Assembly: GCF_042767895.1 (NCBI RefSeq)
Contig: NC_091560.1
Span: forward strand, 8,804,184-8,814,183
DNA: 10,000 nt
Direction: 5' to 3'
Source of the DNA: Penaeus vannamei
Lineage: Eukaryota > Arthropoda > Malacostraca > Decapoda > Penaeidae
Position 1 is the stretch's first letter. Each line of letters starts with the position of its first letter. The translations under genes and the position numbers were made by a program. The notes beneath the pieces were generated by a model. The model saw only the letters and a list, made by a program, of their open reading frames with translations, made no database searches and was not told the origin of the DNA. Shown in pieces: positions 1-8,101 of the stretch.

Positions 1-487
1 ACTTTGAGTGAACAGTAAGAATATTTACCTTTTAAAGATTAGTGGTAAAAAAAACGTATTGGATAGCTATATAAACATACCTCTTGAAAAAAATGTTGAC
101 AGGTTAATATATAATTTATTTATGTATGCCGGAGTGGTTTTAGGAGTTGCTCGAGTTCATAAATGTTTTCAGAATGTTGTTGGAGCCGAAGTCCGTGCTA
201 AGTTTGTTAAAGTTGTCGATTCGGCTAGTTAGTTCACTTTGGGAGTAAGATTAATATGATTTATGTGGGGGGATTAATTTTTATCAAATCTCGCGATATT
301 TTCTGATTTTCCGTGTCGAATAAACCATAGACAAAAGTTCGTGTCTAAGGTAGTGTGATTGTCGCACACAATAGGCCAGTAAATCACTTGTTATTGATTT
401 TGCTGCTAAACCTTATCAATAATCGAGACTGCAGTACAAGTAGGAGCGAGAGGTGATACACATTGAAATTCCTTGTTGCAAAGTGGG
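1..487. other. AT-rich spacer, no supported gene
   Basis: Unique-looking AT-rich DNA. An open frame runs from about 8 to 232 but starts at GTG. Its first ATG (122-124) would leave only 36 residues, and nothing in the translation is recognised. No repeat, RNA gene or promoter motif stands out. Confidence 0.6.
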
Positions 488-625
488 ACTTATTATTATT
501 ATTATTAGGTTACTATTATCATGCATTATCATTATTGTTATTATTGTTGCTGTAAGTAGTAGTAATGATATTATTATTTATTATTATTATTATTGTTGTT
601 GTTGTTATTATCATTATTATTATTT
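488..625. repeat. Imperfect TTA/TTG trinucleotide repeat
   Basis: Two blocks of (TTA)n (about 490-508 and 569-594) are joined by degenerate TTA, TCA, TTG and AGT triplets, and followed by (TTG)n at about 593-606. The mixture of one-base triplet variants indicates an old, decaying trinucleotide microsatellite. Its translation (runs of I, Y, C, V) is not evidence of a protein. Confidence 0.85.
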
Positions 626-1007
626 TGCTTGTCTATGTTATTACAATTGGATAACTACAATTTGCTTGGGACAATTATTTTTAAAACGTAGGATGCAGAC
701 AGAAATAGTTTTATGACCAGTCTTTTTCTTTCATTATAATGTTCGTGTGTTTTTGGTATTAAAAGACTTGGATTCGAGAAGTGAATATCTTGAGAGTTAG
801 AGGAGGAGGAGAAGGTGCTTTTGCGTGCCTCCACAGCAAGCATCGGCTCGTCACGTGACTGCAAACAAATTGTCTTAAGGCGAGTGTATAATTGTCAGCA
901 TGAAGAAGCGAATGCATGTGAGACAGAGAATGACTAAGTGCAAGAACAAACGAAAGGGAATCATTGTTCGTATCATAAGATGTATTGCACTACATGCATG
1001 TATAAAT

Positions 1008-1010
<3 letters not shown>
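626..1010. other. Spacer between trinucleotide and TA repeats
   Basis: No supported gene. A perfect palindromic E-box lies at 850-859 and is listed separately. An ATG at 900 with purine at -3 opens a lysine/arginine-rich frame (MKKRMHVRQRMTKCKNKRKG, then about 20 further residues) that runs straight into the TA array. It is therefore probably fortuitous. Confidence 0.5.
850..859. promoter_or_regulatory. Perfect palindromic CLEAR/E-box-like site GTCACGTGAC
   Basis: GTCACGTGAC is an exact match to the palindromic extended E-box bound by MITF/TFE-type bHLH-ZIP factors (the CLEAR consensus in animals). About 0.01 copies of this 10-mer would be expected by chance in 10 kb. No gene is identified next to it, so its function is only inferred. 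Confidence 0.3.
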
Positions 1011-1067
<57 letters not shown>

Positions 1068-1137
1068 TTATATATACACATATATATATATTTATATATA
1101 TATATATTTATATATATATAGATATATATATAGATAT
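1011..1137. repeat. (TA)n microsatellite, interrupted
   Basis: It begins as (TA)18 at 1011-1046, then continues as TA runs broken by single C, TT and G substitutions (TATATTTATATA, GATATATA). All long open frames over it are Tyr-Ile alternations. Confidence 0.95.
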
Positions 1138-1262
1138 ACATAAATGCATATATATATATGTATATGTATGTATATATATATACATAAATGCATATATATG
1201 TATGTATGTGTATGTATATATATATACATAAATGCATATATATGTATGTATGTGTATGTATA

Positions 1263-1269
<7 letters not shown>
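1138..1269. repeat. 44-bp minisatellite, three copies, embedded in TA array
   Basis: Units begin at 1138, 1182 and 1226, each with ACATAAATGCATATATAT, and are exactly 44 bp apart. Units 2 and 3 differ at one of 44 positions (an A to C near the end). Units 1 and 2 differ at two positions. Each unit carries the palindrome ATGCAT followed by TATG/TGTG steps and a TA tail. This is a true higher-order tandem repeat, not just noisy TA. Confidence 0.92.

Positions 1270-1331
<62 letters not shown>
1265..1331. repeat. (TA)33 microsatellite
   Basis: Uninterrupted TA from 1265 to about 1330, immediately after the last 44-bp minisatellite unit. It is self-complementary and can extrude cruciforms. Allele length is likely variable and assembly may have collapsed it. 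Confidence 0.95.
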
Positions 1332-1333
<2 letters not shown>

Positions 1334-1752
1334 CAAACACACATGTATAAAAATGTAGGTAAATGCATCCATTACGGAATTGGGAAAATAATGCAGTGGT
1401 ATTACTATCAAAGTGTGTCCCCCCCCTCCCCATTTAGTGCTAAAATGATCGTTCATGATGATAGTTTAAAAGCAGAAAAATGTAGACACAAAGACATGCC
1501 AATGCTCTTTGCGTGTCTTTCTTATTTTATGTGTATTGACATGATGTTATATTTATCTGCGTTGCCTGTTTCACTGCGTTTGTATTCCGGGATATTGATT
1601 GCGAGGGAATTATTTCATTATTAATGGATTCTCCCTTTGCTGGACTAGGAATTAGGCAGGTGCATTATTTTCGTAAATTTTGCATCTGTTTGCATGGTGC
1701 GTTTGCATAATTACATGTGAGTGTAATAGGATATACGATGCATGATTCCCTG

Positions 1753-1758
<6 letters not shown>
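1332..1758. other. Spacer, no supported gene
   Basis: Unique-looking sequence with a short poly-C run near 1419-1426. A frame continuing out of the TA array stays open to 1624, but it owes its length to the stop-free array and matches nothing I recognise. Confidence 0.55.

Positions 1759-1840
<82 letters not shown>
1759..1840. repeat. (TC)41 microsatellite
   Basis: Perfect TC dinucleotide array of 82 bp, preceded by the degenerate TGTCTCTG at 1751-1758. It is a pure polypyrimidine/polypurine tract able to form H-DNA. It ends abruptly at ACGATGG. Confidence 0.97.
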
Positions 1841-1842
<2 letters not shown>

Positions 1843-2091
1843 GATGGCAGTCGTTGTCACATTCTTTAAATGATTGATTGATAGGGCAACATCCACCCGC
1901 CTCGACTCGGTTCGTTGACTTAAAATATCCTTCCGTCCATTTAACTTTATTTTCTGTGTATTTTATGTTCGACGTTATCGGTGGCTTTCCTTCCCCATTT
2001 TCGCTTTCTCAGACTGTAGCGTAACTTCCCTTTTGCGTCTTGGACAACCCGATGTATTATGTAAGGGGTTTTATTAGATCACGCAGCGTGG
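1841..2091. other. Spacer, no supported gene
   Basis: Unique-looking DNA of mixed composition between the TC array and a short GA tract. Nothing recognisable on either strand. Confidence 0.55.
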
Positions 2092-2135
2092 CAAAAGGAG
2101 AGAGAGAGAGAGGGGAGGGAGAGAGAGAGAGAGAG
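2092..2135. repeat. Interrupted (AG)n tract
   Basis: AG repeats at 2099-2112 and 2119-2135 are separated by GGGAGGG. It is one of few purine-on-top tracts in the left half of the window, where the long arrays are pyrimidine on the + strand. Confidence 0.85.
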
Positions 2136-2426
2136 TCTTAAATCAGGACATTAATTTCATTTCGGCAGTCAGAGAGTCACAAACTTGAACAAAAAGTTTG
2201 AGAGGTGAACAGCAAGACACATGCTTTAATAAGATCATAATAATCAAAGAGTTTAATCTATCAGCTCTCCTCTTTGTCTCTTCGAGTTTAAAAGCATTGG
2301 GATAAAATTCACGAAACTCGAAAATTCGTGGGAAAGTGTATATTGCCGGGGCGAGTGAGTGAGGATTCATCATTTTGTCGATTTCTCACTCGATCAGACC
2401 TTAAACCCAACACCGATATTGGTAAA

Positions 2427-2768
2427 ATGTTCGTACTGGTAACATTTCCTCCTCGTGTTGCACTAAATTGTAAGTTCCTCTCTTGGCCCGATCATTTGTC
2501 TTGTTTTTTGGATTTTGGGCTACTGCCATTTAGCCGTAAAAGGGGAAATCGCCCTCCCCCTCCCTCCCCCCCTCCCCGCTCCCCCCGCATTCAAAAAAAG
2601 AGGAGTAAATTCTCTCAACAGCATTTTGTTGGTCTGGTCAGTCCTAGTTTAACGACTGACATGTTTCCAGTGTGCTATTTAGGGAAAGGGAATGTTAATG
2701 GGAGTAATTGTAATGGTTGTTTTGCCTTTGTTGGTGAGCTTTGCCGTCGCTGCATGAACCAGGGCTAA
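2427..2768 (+). CDS. Unassigned 113-codon ORF, doubtful
   Basis: An ATG at 2427 in the good arthropod context GGTAAAATG opens 113 codons to a TAA at 2766-2768. The frame is open further upstream, to a stop at 2289-2291, about 159 codons in all. The residues are mostly not repeat-derived: a hydrophobic N-terminus (MFVLVTFPP), a Pro/Arg stretch encoded by the C-rich tract at 2552-2587, a basic segment (IQKKRSKF), and a cysteine-containing end (SNCNGCFAFVGELCRRCMNQ). No family is recognised. Splice sites, a promoter and a polyadenylation signal were not identified. At this base composition one ORF of this length in six frames over 10 kb is not surprising, especially since the C-rich tract cannot contain stops. 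It could be chance, a single-exon gene, or an exon fragment. Confidence 0.12.
   Translation: MFVLVTFPPRVALNCKFLSWPDHLSCFLDFGLLPFSRKRGNRPPPPSPPPRSPRIQKKRSKFSQQHFVGLVSPSLTTDMFPVCYLGKGNVNGSNCNGCFAFVGELCRRCMNQG
2552..2587. repeat. C-rich low-complexity tract
   Basis: Runs of 3-6 C separated by single T or G, on the + strand. It codes proline/serine in the overlapping open frame and lies within otherwise mixed-composition DNA. Confidence 0.8.
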
Positions 2769-2822
2769 TAGGGAGCTGATGAGCTCAGGCCACGCAAGTC
2801 AGCAGACGCTTTCTGTCTCTCT

Positions 2823-3124
<302 letters not shown>

Positions 3125-4118
3125 GTTTGACCCACAAAAGACAATCTCTCACATACAATACGCCTACACGCGTACACACCCGAGCACGCACCACGTAACA
3201 CGAAAGTAGATTTACTCTCGATACTCGGAAAGCGTCAAAAGCATGATGCAAGATTAATACGGAGAAGATAGACGGGGAAGTGAAGAGAGAGAGAGAGGGA
3301 GAGGGCCAGGGCACGTGACGATGGCCAGTTTTCCACGAAATGGTTTCATCACAGTATTCATGCTTAACTCAAACTTGTACTTTTTTTTTTTACTCGAAAG
3401 CCCGAAAAAAGAGGAGAGAAAAAATGGAAGACACGTGTGTGACAGTCCACGACAGTTGTTTGGCTGAAATGGGACTAGTTTTGGGTCGATGGCGTGGTAG
3501 ATAATTCCCTATTGTATGGTAGGTAAGGTAAGGTAGAGTATTATCAGTATTATTAGCTGTTGTTAAAAATCCATACGTATATATTGTTTATTTAATTATT
3601 CTTGGTGACATTTAGTTTTTTTGCGGAGTCCAGTCTGCGCATGGTAATTATCTTTTAAAGTATAATTGAAAAGGATAAAATATTTTCGATTTGCGATAAA
3701 TGAGGATATTATCAAGTGAAAACAGTTTAATCATAGGTTTCATGTTTACTCGTAAATGTACATTGAAAAGGTATAACTGTTGGTGCGTTCGAGGGGTTGA
3801 ATGAGGTGGTTGTACTCTGAGAACTCTGGACTCCATTCAAACTTGGATGACAGATATCCTTATATCCATCCCATTTCTTGGACGATAAAACGCTTCTACT
3901 GACGGCGAATTTTGAGATCCGGCACGCTCTTCAATTTCGTTGTATTTATCTAAGTATTCGCGAGTGGAATTCAGTTGACGTATGTCAGTTGTATATTAAG
4001 AAGAAAGATGGTGAGGGATTGTAAATATTACTATATTGGTTGTAGACGCTAGTGGACGGCAGGCAACCGCCTAGCCTCGCACAGGGCTACAGTGTATGCT
4101 TGTCCTCTCCGCTCTTAC
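3125..4118. other. Long repeat-poor spacer
   Basis: Mostly unique DNA. Small features are a GA tract (3284-3304), poly-T (3381-3391) and a triple AGGTA (3521-3535). A - strand ORF at 3648-3836 starts directly after a stop and has an unremarkable basic sequence. Nothing supports a gene. If the - strand exon at 4119-4180 is real, this stretch would be its downstream intron. Confidence 0.5.
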
Positions 4119-4180
4119 CTGTTCACTCCCTCGTATCTCATGATTCGCGTCTTCGGCAAATCATTACTTATTTCTGGCAT
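4119..4180 (-). CDS. Putative 5'-terminal coding exon, doubtful
   Basis: On the - strand an ATG at 4180-4178 opens 20 codons plus two bases (MPEISNDLPKTRIMRYEGVN), ending exactly at a strong 5' splice site, AACAG|GTAAGA (GT at 4118-4117). A stop codon directly precedes the ATG, so this could only be a first coding exon. The -3 base is T, a weak initiation context. If unspliced, the frame stops immediately (AGG TAA). The next exon would lie at lower coordinates, and I could not single one out. Upstream on this strand (4303-4341) are TCAGT, the arthropod initiator core, and a CACACTG box, so a promoter is conceivable. The peptide is not recognised. A chance donor-like site is the alternative. 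Confidence 0.12.
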
Positions 4181-4295
4181 TCAACCGAATTAATACGAAC
4201 GCAGAAAATGAATAAAGTATCTTGAAATGACCAAAAACAACATCTAAAAATCTAAAAAGAGCTTTTCAAATGTATGACGTGTTTGGCGTGTAAGT

Positions 4296-4341
4296 TGGCA
4301 ACACTGAGGTCTCTCTCCACCGCTGCCAGACAGTGTGGCGC
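4296..4341. promoter_or_regulatory. Possible divergent core promoter
   Basis: TGGCAACACTG at 4296-4306 (+) matches 9 of 11 positions of the Drosophila core-promoter motif 1 (YGGTCACACTR). The inverted GCGCCACACTG (- strand, 4341-4331) matches 8 of 11. TCAGT, the arthropod initiator core, is on the - strand at 4307-4303. Local CpG density rises at 4336-4360. The site lies between the - strand exon candidate (4119-4180) and the + strand microprotein candidate (4744-4899). No TATA box or clear DPE was found. The motif matches are seen; promoter function is inferred. Confidence 0.15.
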
Positions 4342-4399
4342 GAGGGAGGGACGAGACCGCTTAATTGCATCAATAAACTCGGTGTGGTGCGGTTCCTAA

Positions 4400-4480
4400 A
4401 TGAAAATTTTCTTCTGGGCGATTTCGTATGCGGATGGAGGTAGTAGATGTACAGCGGATATGCGGCTCAGGAAGCGGTAG
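4400..4480 (+). other. Short ORF (26 codons), possible uORF
   Basis: ATG at 4400 to TAG at 4478-4480 encodes MKIFFWAISY followed by a polar tail ending in LRKR. It would lie in the 5' leader if transcription starts near 4300-4350 and runs rightward. The -3 base is T, so initiation would be weak. Chance is likely. Confidence 0.08.
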
Positions 4481-4743
4481 TTTTTTTTAAGTTTCGTTTT
4501 TTATATTTTTATTTGCGCGAAGCCTTGGCGTCTGTCTAGGCGAGGTTTTAAGGATTAGTTAAGGTGGTCAAGTTCGAAATCTGCCTCCTTAGGGATAGTA
4601 TAACGTGCAAAATGAATAAAAACCTGGCGGTGTTTATATTGGATATTAAGCCTTATTAAAATGCAGATTTACCCTCCGTTTAATGGAGTCTCATTAGGTA
4701 ACAGAATTCGCTGTAGTTTTGATTTAAAGTCGAGTTTGTTAAA

Positions 4744-4899
4744 ATGCAGCTTTGGCTACAGTTGCCAGCCGCCATTTTTCGCGGTATTCTTCTCTATTTT
4801 TTCAAGGTAAATATTAAGACCCCGTATTTGAACTATCGATTTTGCCATTTCTTTTATTTCCAGTATGACATGTGGGAGGAAAGATGTCGTGGGTTGTAA
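4744..4899 (+). CDS. Putative two-exon 32-residue membrane microprotein
   Basis: Exon 1 (4744-4806, 21 codons) begins with the strong context GTTAAAATGC and reads MQLWLQLPAA, then IFRGILLYFFK. It ends at the 5' splice site CAAG|GTAAAT. A 57-bp intron (4807-4863) ends in a pyrimidine-rich CTTTTATTTCCAG. The intron is phase 0. Exon 2 (4864-4899) adds YDMWEERCRGL and a TAA. The N-terminal 20 residues form one hydrophobic segment with a single Arg, followed by a charged tail, as in small single-pass membrane or mitochondrial proteins. I do not recognise the protein. The intron would be short for a decapod, although insects commonly use this size, and no clear branch point was seen. An in-frame stop at 4720-4722 closes the frame upstream. 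The opposite strand has its own ATG here (AAAAATGGCGGC, 4779-4768), so the strand is ambiguous. Both splice sites and the frame agree without using any simple repeat, which makes this the best coding candidate, but still unproven. Confidence 0.2.
   Translation: MQLWLQLPAAIFRGILLYFFKVNIKTPYLNYRFCHFFYFQYDMWEERCRGL
4768..4779 (-). promoter_or_regulatory. YY1/TISU-like element
   Basis: On the - strand the bases read AAAAATGGCGGC, an exact match to the YY1-type core ANATGGCGGC. It is close to the TISU initiator of short-leader mRNAs (SAASATGGCGGC, with two mismatches at the S positions). The ATG opens only 31 codons on this strand (to 4681). It overlaps the + strand microprotein exon, where the same bases code Ala-Ala-Ile-Phe. 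Confidence 0.18.
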
Positions 4900-5231
<332 letters not shown>

Positions 5232-5294
5232 TGATATGTATGTGTTTGTCTAGCTATCTGTCTATATAGGCTATGTGTAACCACTTATTAGAAA

Positions 5295-5332
5295 TAATGT
5301 TTACACATACATATAATGTTTACACGTACATA
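5295..5332. repeat. 19-bp tandem duplication with forkhead cores
   Basis: TAATGTTTACACATACATA (5295-5313) is followed directly by the same 19 bp with one A-to-G change (5314-5332). Each copy contains TGTTTAC, the forkhead-factor core. The duplication is seen directly; binding is only inferred. Confidence 0.85.
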
Positions 5333-5681
5333 TAAGACGCGGAATCAGTCCATCTCTATTCGCTGTCAATTAAGGCACATGACCACCTATCCTAACCTCG
5401 ACAGTCTCTTTTCCTCTCTGTTTCTCTCCTCCTCTCTTCCTTTCTCTCGCTCCTCCCCGTCTCCGCCTACAGGAAAATCAGGTTCTTATAGGCCTATGAC
5501 CCCTCGTTAATCCCGCGCCTCCTTGAATGGCTGGGATGGGCAGGGATAGTTTGGAGGTCAATTTAGGGTCACTAGGATTGCCCTGTTTGTATTTTGGGGA
5601 TACAAGGGACGAACTTCTATATTTTAGGGATTGGTTTTGGTTTTAGTTTTGTATGGTTATTGTGCTTATGCTGTGGGTCTG
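5333..5681. other. Spacer with pyrimidine tract and acceptor-like site
   Basis: A pyrimidine-rich stretch at 5405-5460 ends in CCGCCTACAG (AG at 5471-5472), a good 3' splice-site look-alike. The following sequence hits stops in all three frames within about 40 bases, so no coding exon is supported. Confidence 0.45.
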
Positions 5682-6138
<457 letters not shown>

Positions 6139-6265
6139 TCTGTCTGTCTATATGTATGTATGTATTTCTACATGTATGTATGCGTGTATGTATGTATATG
6201 TATGTATGTATATAGGCCTATGTGTGTGCGTTTGTGTATGTGTGTGTGTGTTTGCGCGTGTGCAT
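6139..6265. repeat. Degenerate (ATGT)n / (GT)n microsatellite
   Basis: A TCTG/TCTA lead-in (6139-6150) is followed by ATGT units with variants (6151-6210), the palindrome-containing junction TATAGGCCTATG (6211-6222), and an imperfect GT run to about 6265. Confidence 0.88.
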
Positions 6266-6520
6266 CTGTGAGGATAGGAGTATGGCGGAAGCTCTACATA
6301 ACGCTAATCTCTTCACATCGAACGATTTTATTCTTCTGATTGCGAGAAGGTTAGCTTTTGAGAGGTTCTTAATCCCCGCAGCAGCCCAGGATCAGCGGAA
6401 TCCCACCCGTACTGAAGGACCGTGTACCTGGAGGCAAATGAGATGGATATAATTTTACCTGTGGATTTATTTTTGTAGGTTTTGAGGCTTAACCGCTGGA
6501 GGAGATTTGTGGGTTGGCTA
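6266..6520. other. Spacer, no supported gene
   Basis: Unique-looking DNA. An ATG at 6282 (GAGTATGGCGG) opens only a short frame. No family, splice pair or RNA gene is recognised. Confidence 0.45.
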
Positions 6521-6710
6521 CCCCCCTCTGTGCCCTCTCCTCCCCTCTTCCTCCCCTCCCCTCGCCTTCCCTCCCCTCCCCTCCCCTCCCCTCCCCTCCC
6601 TTTCCCATGCCCCCTTACCCTACCTCCTCTCCCCATGCCCCCTTACCCTCCCTCCTCCCTTCTCCTCCATATCCCTCCTCCCCTCCCTCCCCTCCCCATG
6701 CCCCGCACTG
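6521..6710. repeat. CCCCT-type pyrimidine tract with 28-bp duplication
   Basis: (CCCCT)n dominates 6541-6600. CCCATGCCCCCTTACCCT then occurs at 6604 and 6632, a 28-bp tandem duplication, with a partial third CCCATGCCCC at 6695. The + strand has almost no purines. The tract ends in CACTGCAG (6706-6713), an acceptor-like sequence. Confidence 0.88.
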
Positions 6711-7072
6711 CAGGCTGCCTACCTACCACGTGGACTCTCGCGTCTGAAGTGCATCGCCTCACGTTTTCCTGTGCGTCCCGGCGCCGGACTCGGGGAACCT
6801 GTTCGACATCCTGCTGGGACGTTTCCTCTTTCCTTGTATGATTTTATTGCCGTTTACTCCCGTGTGTGTCTGCCTGTCTCTGTTCGTTTTCTTCTGATTG
6901 TTGCAGTGTGTGTTTTTCTCACTTTTCTCGCGTCCTTTGTGTCTGTTTAATGACTCTCTTGCTATTTCGTTTATATTTTCACACCGCCGCGGTCACCAAT
7001 ACCTGCATTCGGTGCACCAGCCAGCTCCACCACTCTTCCACTTGGCGAGTTCACCATCATAACCTCACCATC
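6711..7072. other. CpG-containing unique segment between C/T tracts
   Basis: After the acceptor-like CAG at 6711-6713 come about 85 bp of CpG-rich non-repetitive sequence (6721-6810), then T-rich sequence. One frame across it is closed by TGA at 6745-6747 but afterwards reads SPHVFLCVPAPDSGNLFDIL with mostly G or C at third positions. Another frame stays open to 6950. No product is recognised and no matching donor is obvious, so an exon is only possible. Confidence 0.3.
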
Positions 7073-7247
7073 GTCTTTCTTCCTCTCCTCCCTCCACACT
7101 GTCACCGCCACCATACTTCTCCATCTTTCCCTCTTCCATCCCTCCCTCTTTTCCTGACCACCATCGTTCCTACCCCCACCTTCTTTCCCCAACCACCATC
7201 ACCGCCACCACACCACCTCCTCCTTTACCATCACCACCGCCACCCCT

Positions 7248-7300
7248 CTCATTACCACCTCTCTACCCCTCCCTCATTACCACCTCTCTACCCCTCCCTC
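7248..7300. repeat. 25-bp tandem duplication
   Basis: CTCATTACCACCTCTCTACC plus CCTCC is present twice in succession (from 7248 and from 7273), followed by the start of a third copy (CTCATCACC at 7298). Confidence 0.88.
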
Positions 7301-7310
7301 ATCACCACCA

Positions 7311-7390
7311 CCACACCACCCCTCCATCATGTCCCTCTCCCCCTCCTCTACCACACCACCCCTCCATCATGTCCCTCTCCCCCTCCTCTC
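7311..7390. repeat. 40-bp tandem duplication
   Basis: Units at 7311-7350 and 7351-7390 differ only at the last base (A versus C). Being nearly identical, they look recent compared with the surrounding degenerate CCA repeats. Confidence 0.93.
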
Positions 7391-7440
7391 CCTCACCCTT
7401 CCCCCACCTCTCCTTCCCCTCCCCCCTCCCCCACCACCAC

Positions 7441-7720
7441 CACGGCCGCCGTCGCCTCGACCAGGACGCGGGGCTTTAATCCCTTGCCAAACCCGTGTGA
7501 AAATGAGGACAAGGGTTTACGAAAGCTCGGCCGCCGCTCCCAATATGAGGAGGTGAGAATGGCGTCTGTTTGCCTTTGGGATTTCGTATTGATGCGCCAA
7601 TTGTGAGGCCTGGAAATTCGCCGGTCGGTGTGACATCATAGTCGTGGCGCTTGGCTTTAGGCGCCGACGTCGAGGGCTGGGCTTGGGAGGCGGGGGAGGT
7701 GGCGGTGAGGTTACGTGCAC
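7441..7720. other. CpG-dense segment, possible exon/promoter
   Basis: I count about 27 CpG in 280 bp, far above most of the window. It contains a donor-like GAGGAG|GTGAGA (GT at 7553-7554), TGACATCA at 7631-7638 (a bZIP/ATF-type site variant), GACGTC near 7668, and G-rich GC-box-like sequence at 7686-7700. The frame open from upstream reads NPLPNPCENEDKGLRKLGRR just before the donor-like site, with the GT at a codon boundary. No family is recognised. It could be the 3' end of an exon, a small CpG island, or chance. Confidence 0.25.
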
Positions 7721-7735
7721 AAGCTGGCCCTAGGT

Positions 7736-7797
7736 TGGAGGGGGAAGGTGGGGAGGTGGGTGGGGTTTGGAGGAGGAGGAGGAGGAGGGGGGGGGGG
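7736..7797. repeat. G-rich tract with (GGA)n and G11 run
   Basis: GGGG-containing sequence leads into (GGA)n at about 7769-7786 and an unbroken run of 11 G at 7787-7797. Several G-runs of three or more in close spacing could form a G-quadruplex on the + strand. Confidence 0.85.
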
Positions 7798-7938
7798 TTG
7801 AGTTAAGGTCTTTGTTATTATTGGCGATTTAGCTGTGCTGTGCCAGGCTGTCAGGGTTCTGGTAACACTGGCTAGATTGCAGGTCGAGTGCTTGTGATGG
7901 GCTTCGTTATAGCTGGTATTTTGGAGAGGAAAGAGGCT

Positions 7939-7940
<2 letters not shown>
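7798..7940. other. Short spacer
   Basis: Mixed composition. TTGTTATTATTGGC and GTAACACTGGC occur, but no gene or RNA structure is recognised. Confidence 0.45.

Positions 7941-8032
<92 letters not shown>
7941..8032. repeat. (GT)46 microsatellite
   Basis: Perfect 92-bp GT array, ending directly at the palindrome TAGGCCTA (8034-8041). It is the reverse complement class of the (AC)44 array at 5141-5228. Confidence 0.97.
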
Positions 8033-8033
<1 letters not shown>

Positions 8034-8101
8034 TAGGCCTACATGTATACGTAAATGTGCGAGCGCTTGAAAGAGACAAAGAGAAAGGCGAAAAGAAATA
8101 G

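Larger units (their letters stand above)
7073..7440. repeat. C/T/A-rich low-complexity region with CCA/CAC repeats and minisatellites
   Basis: A nearly G-free + strand contains CCACCATCACC-type units plus two tandem duplications: a 25-bp unit starting CTCATTACCACCTCTCTACC at 7248 and 7273, and a 40-bp unit starting CCACACCACCCCTCCATCAT at 7311 and 7351, identical at 39 of 40 positions. It encodes Pro/His/Ser/Thr in several frames and explains the long but unconvincing frame at 6866-7606. Confidence 0.9.

Noticed and set aside
8..232. 74-codon ORF at the left edge
   Set aside because: Non-ATG start, AT-rich, no family recognised and no splice signals. Length is within chance expectation.
900..1624. 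Several Tyr/Ile-rich ORFs on both strands
   Set aside because: They are translations of the TA arrays and minisatellite. TA repeats are stop-free in most frames, and the flanking unique parts show no recognisable protein.
1711..1896. Arg/Glu-repeat ORF on the minus strand
   Set aside because: A translation of the (TC)41 array. No domain lies outside it.
4566..4590. GTTCGAAAT resembling a tRNA/SINE B box
   Set aside because: The final conserved C is missing, no A box is found 30-60 bp upstream, and no cloverleaf can be drawn.
6866..7606. 246-codon ORF, the longest in the window
   Set aside because: It starts at GTG, and its first ATG is at 6950. Most of it is Pro/His/Ser/Thr from a G-poor repeat region where stops are rare. 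Only its last ~40 codons are non-repetitive, and these are discussed with the CpG-dense segment.
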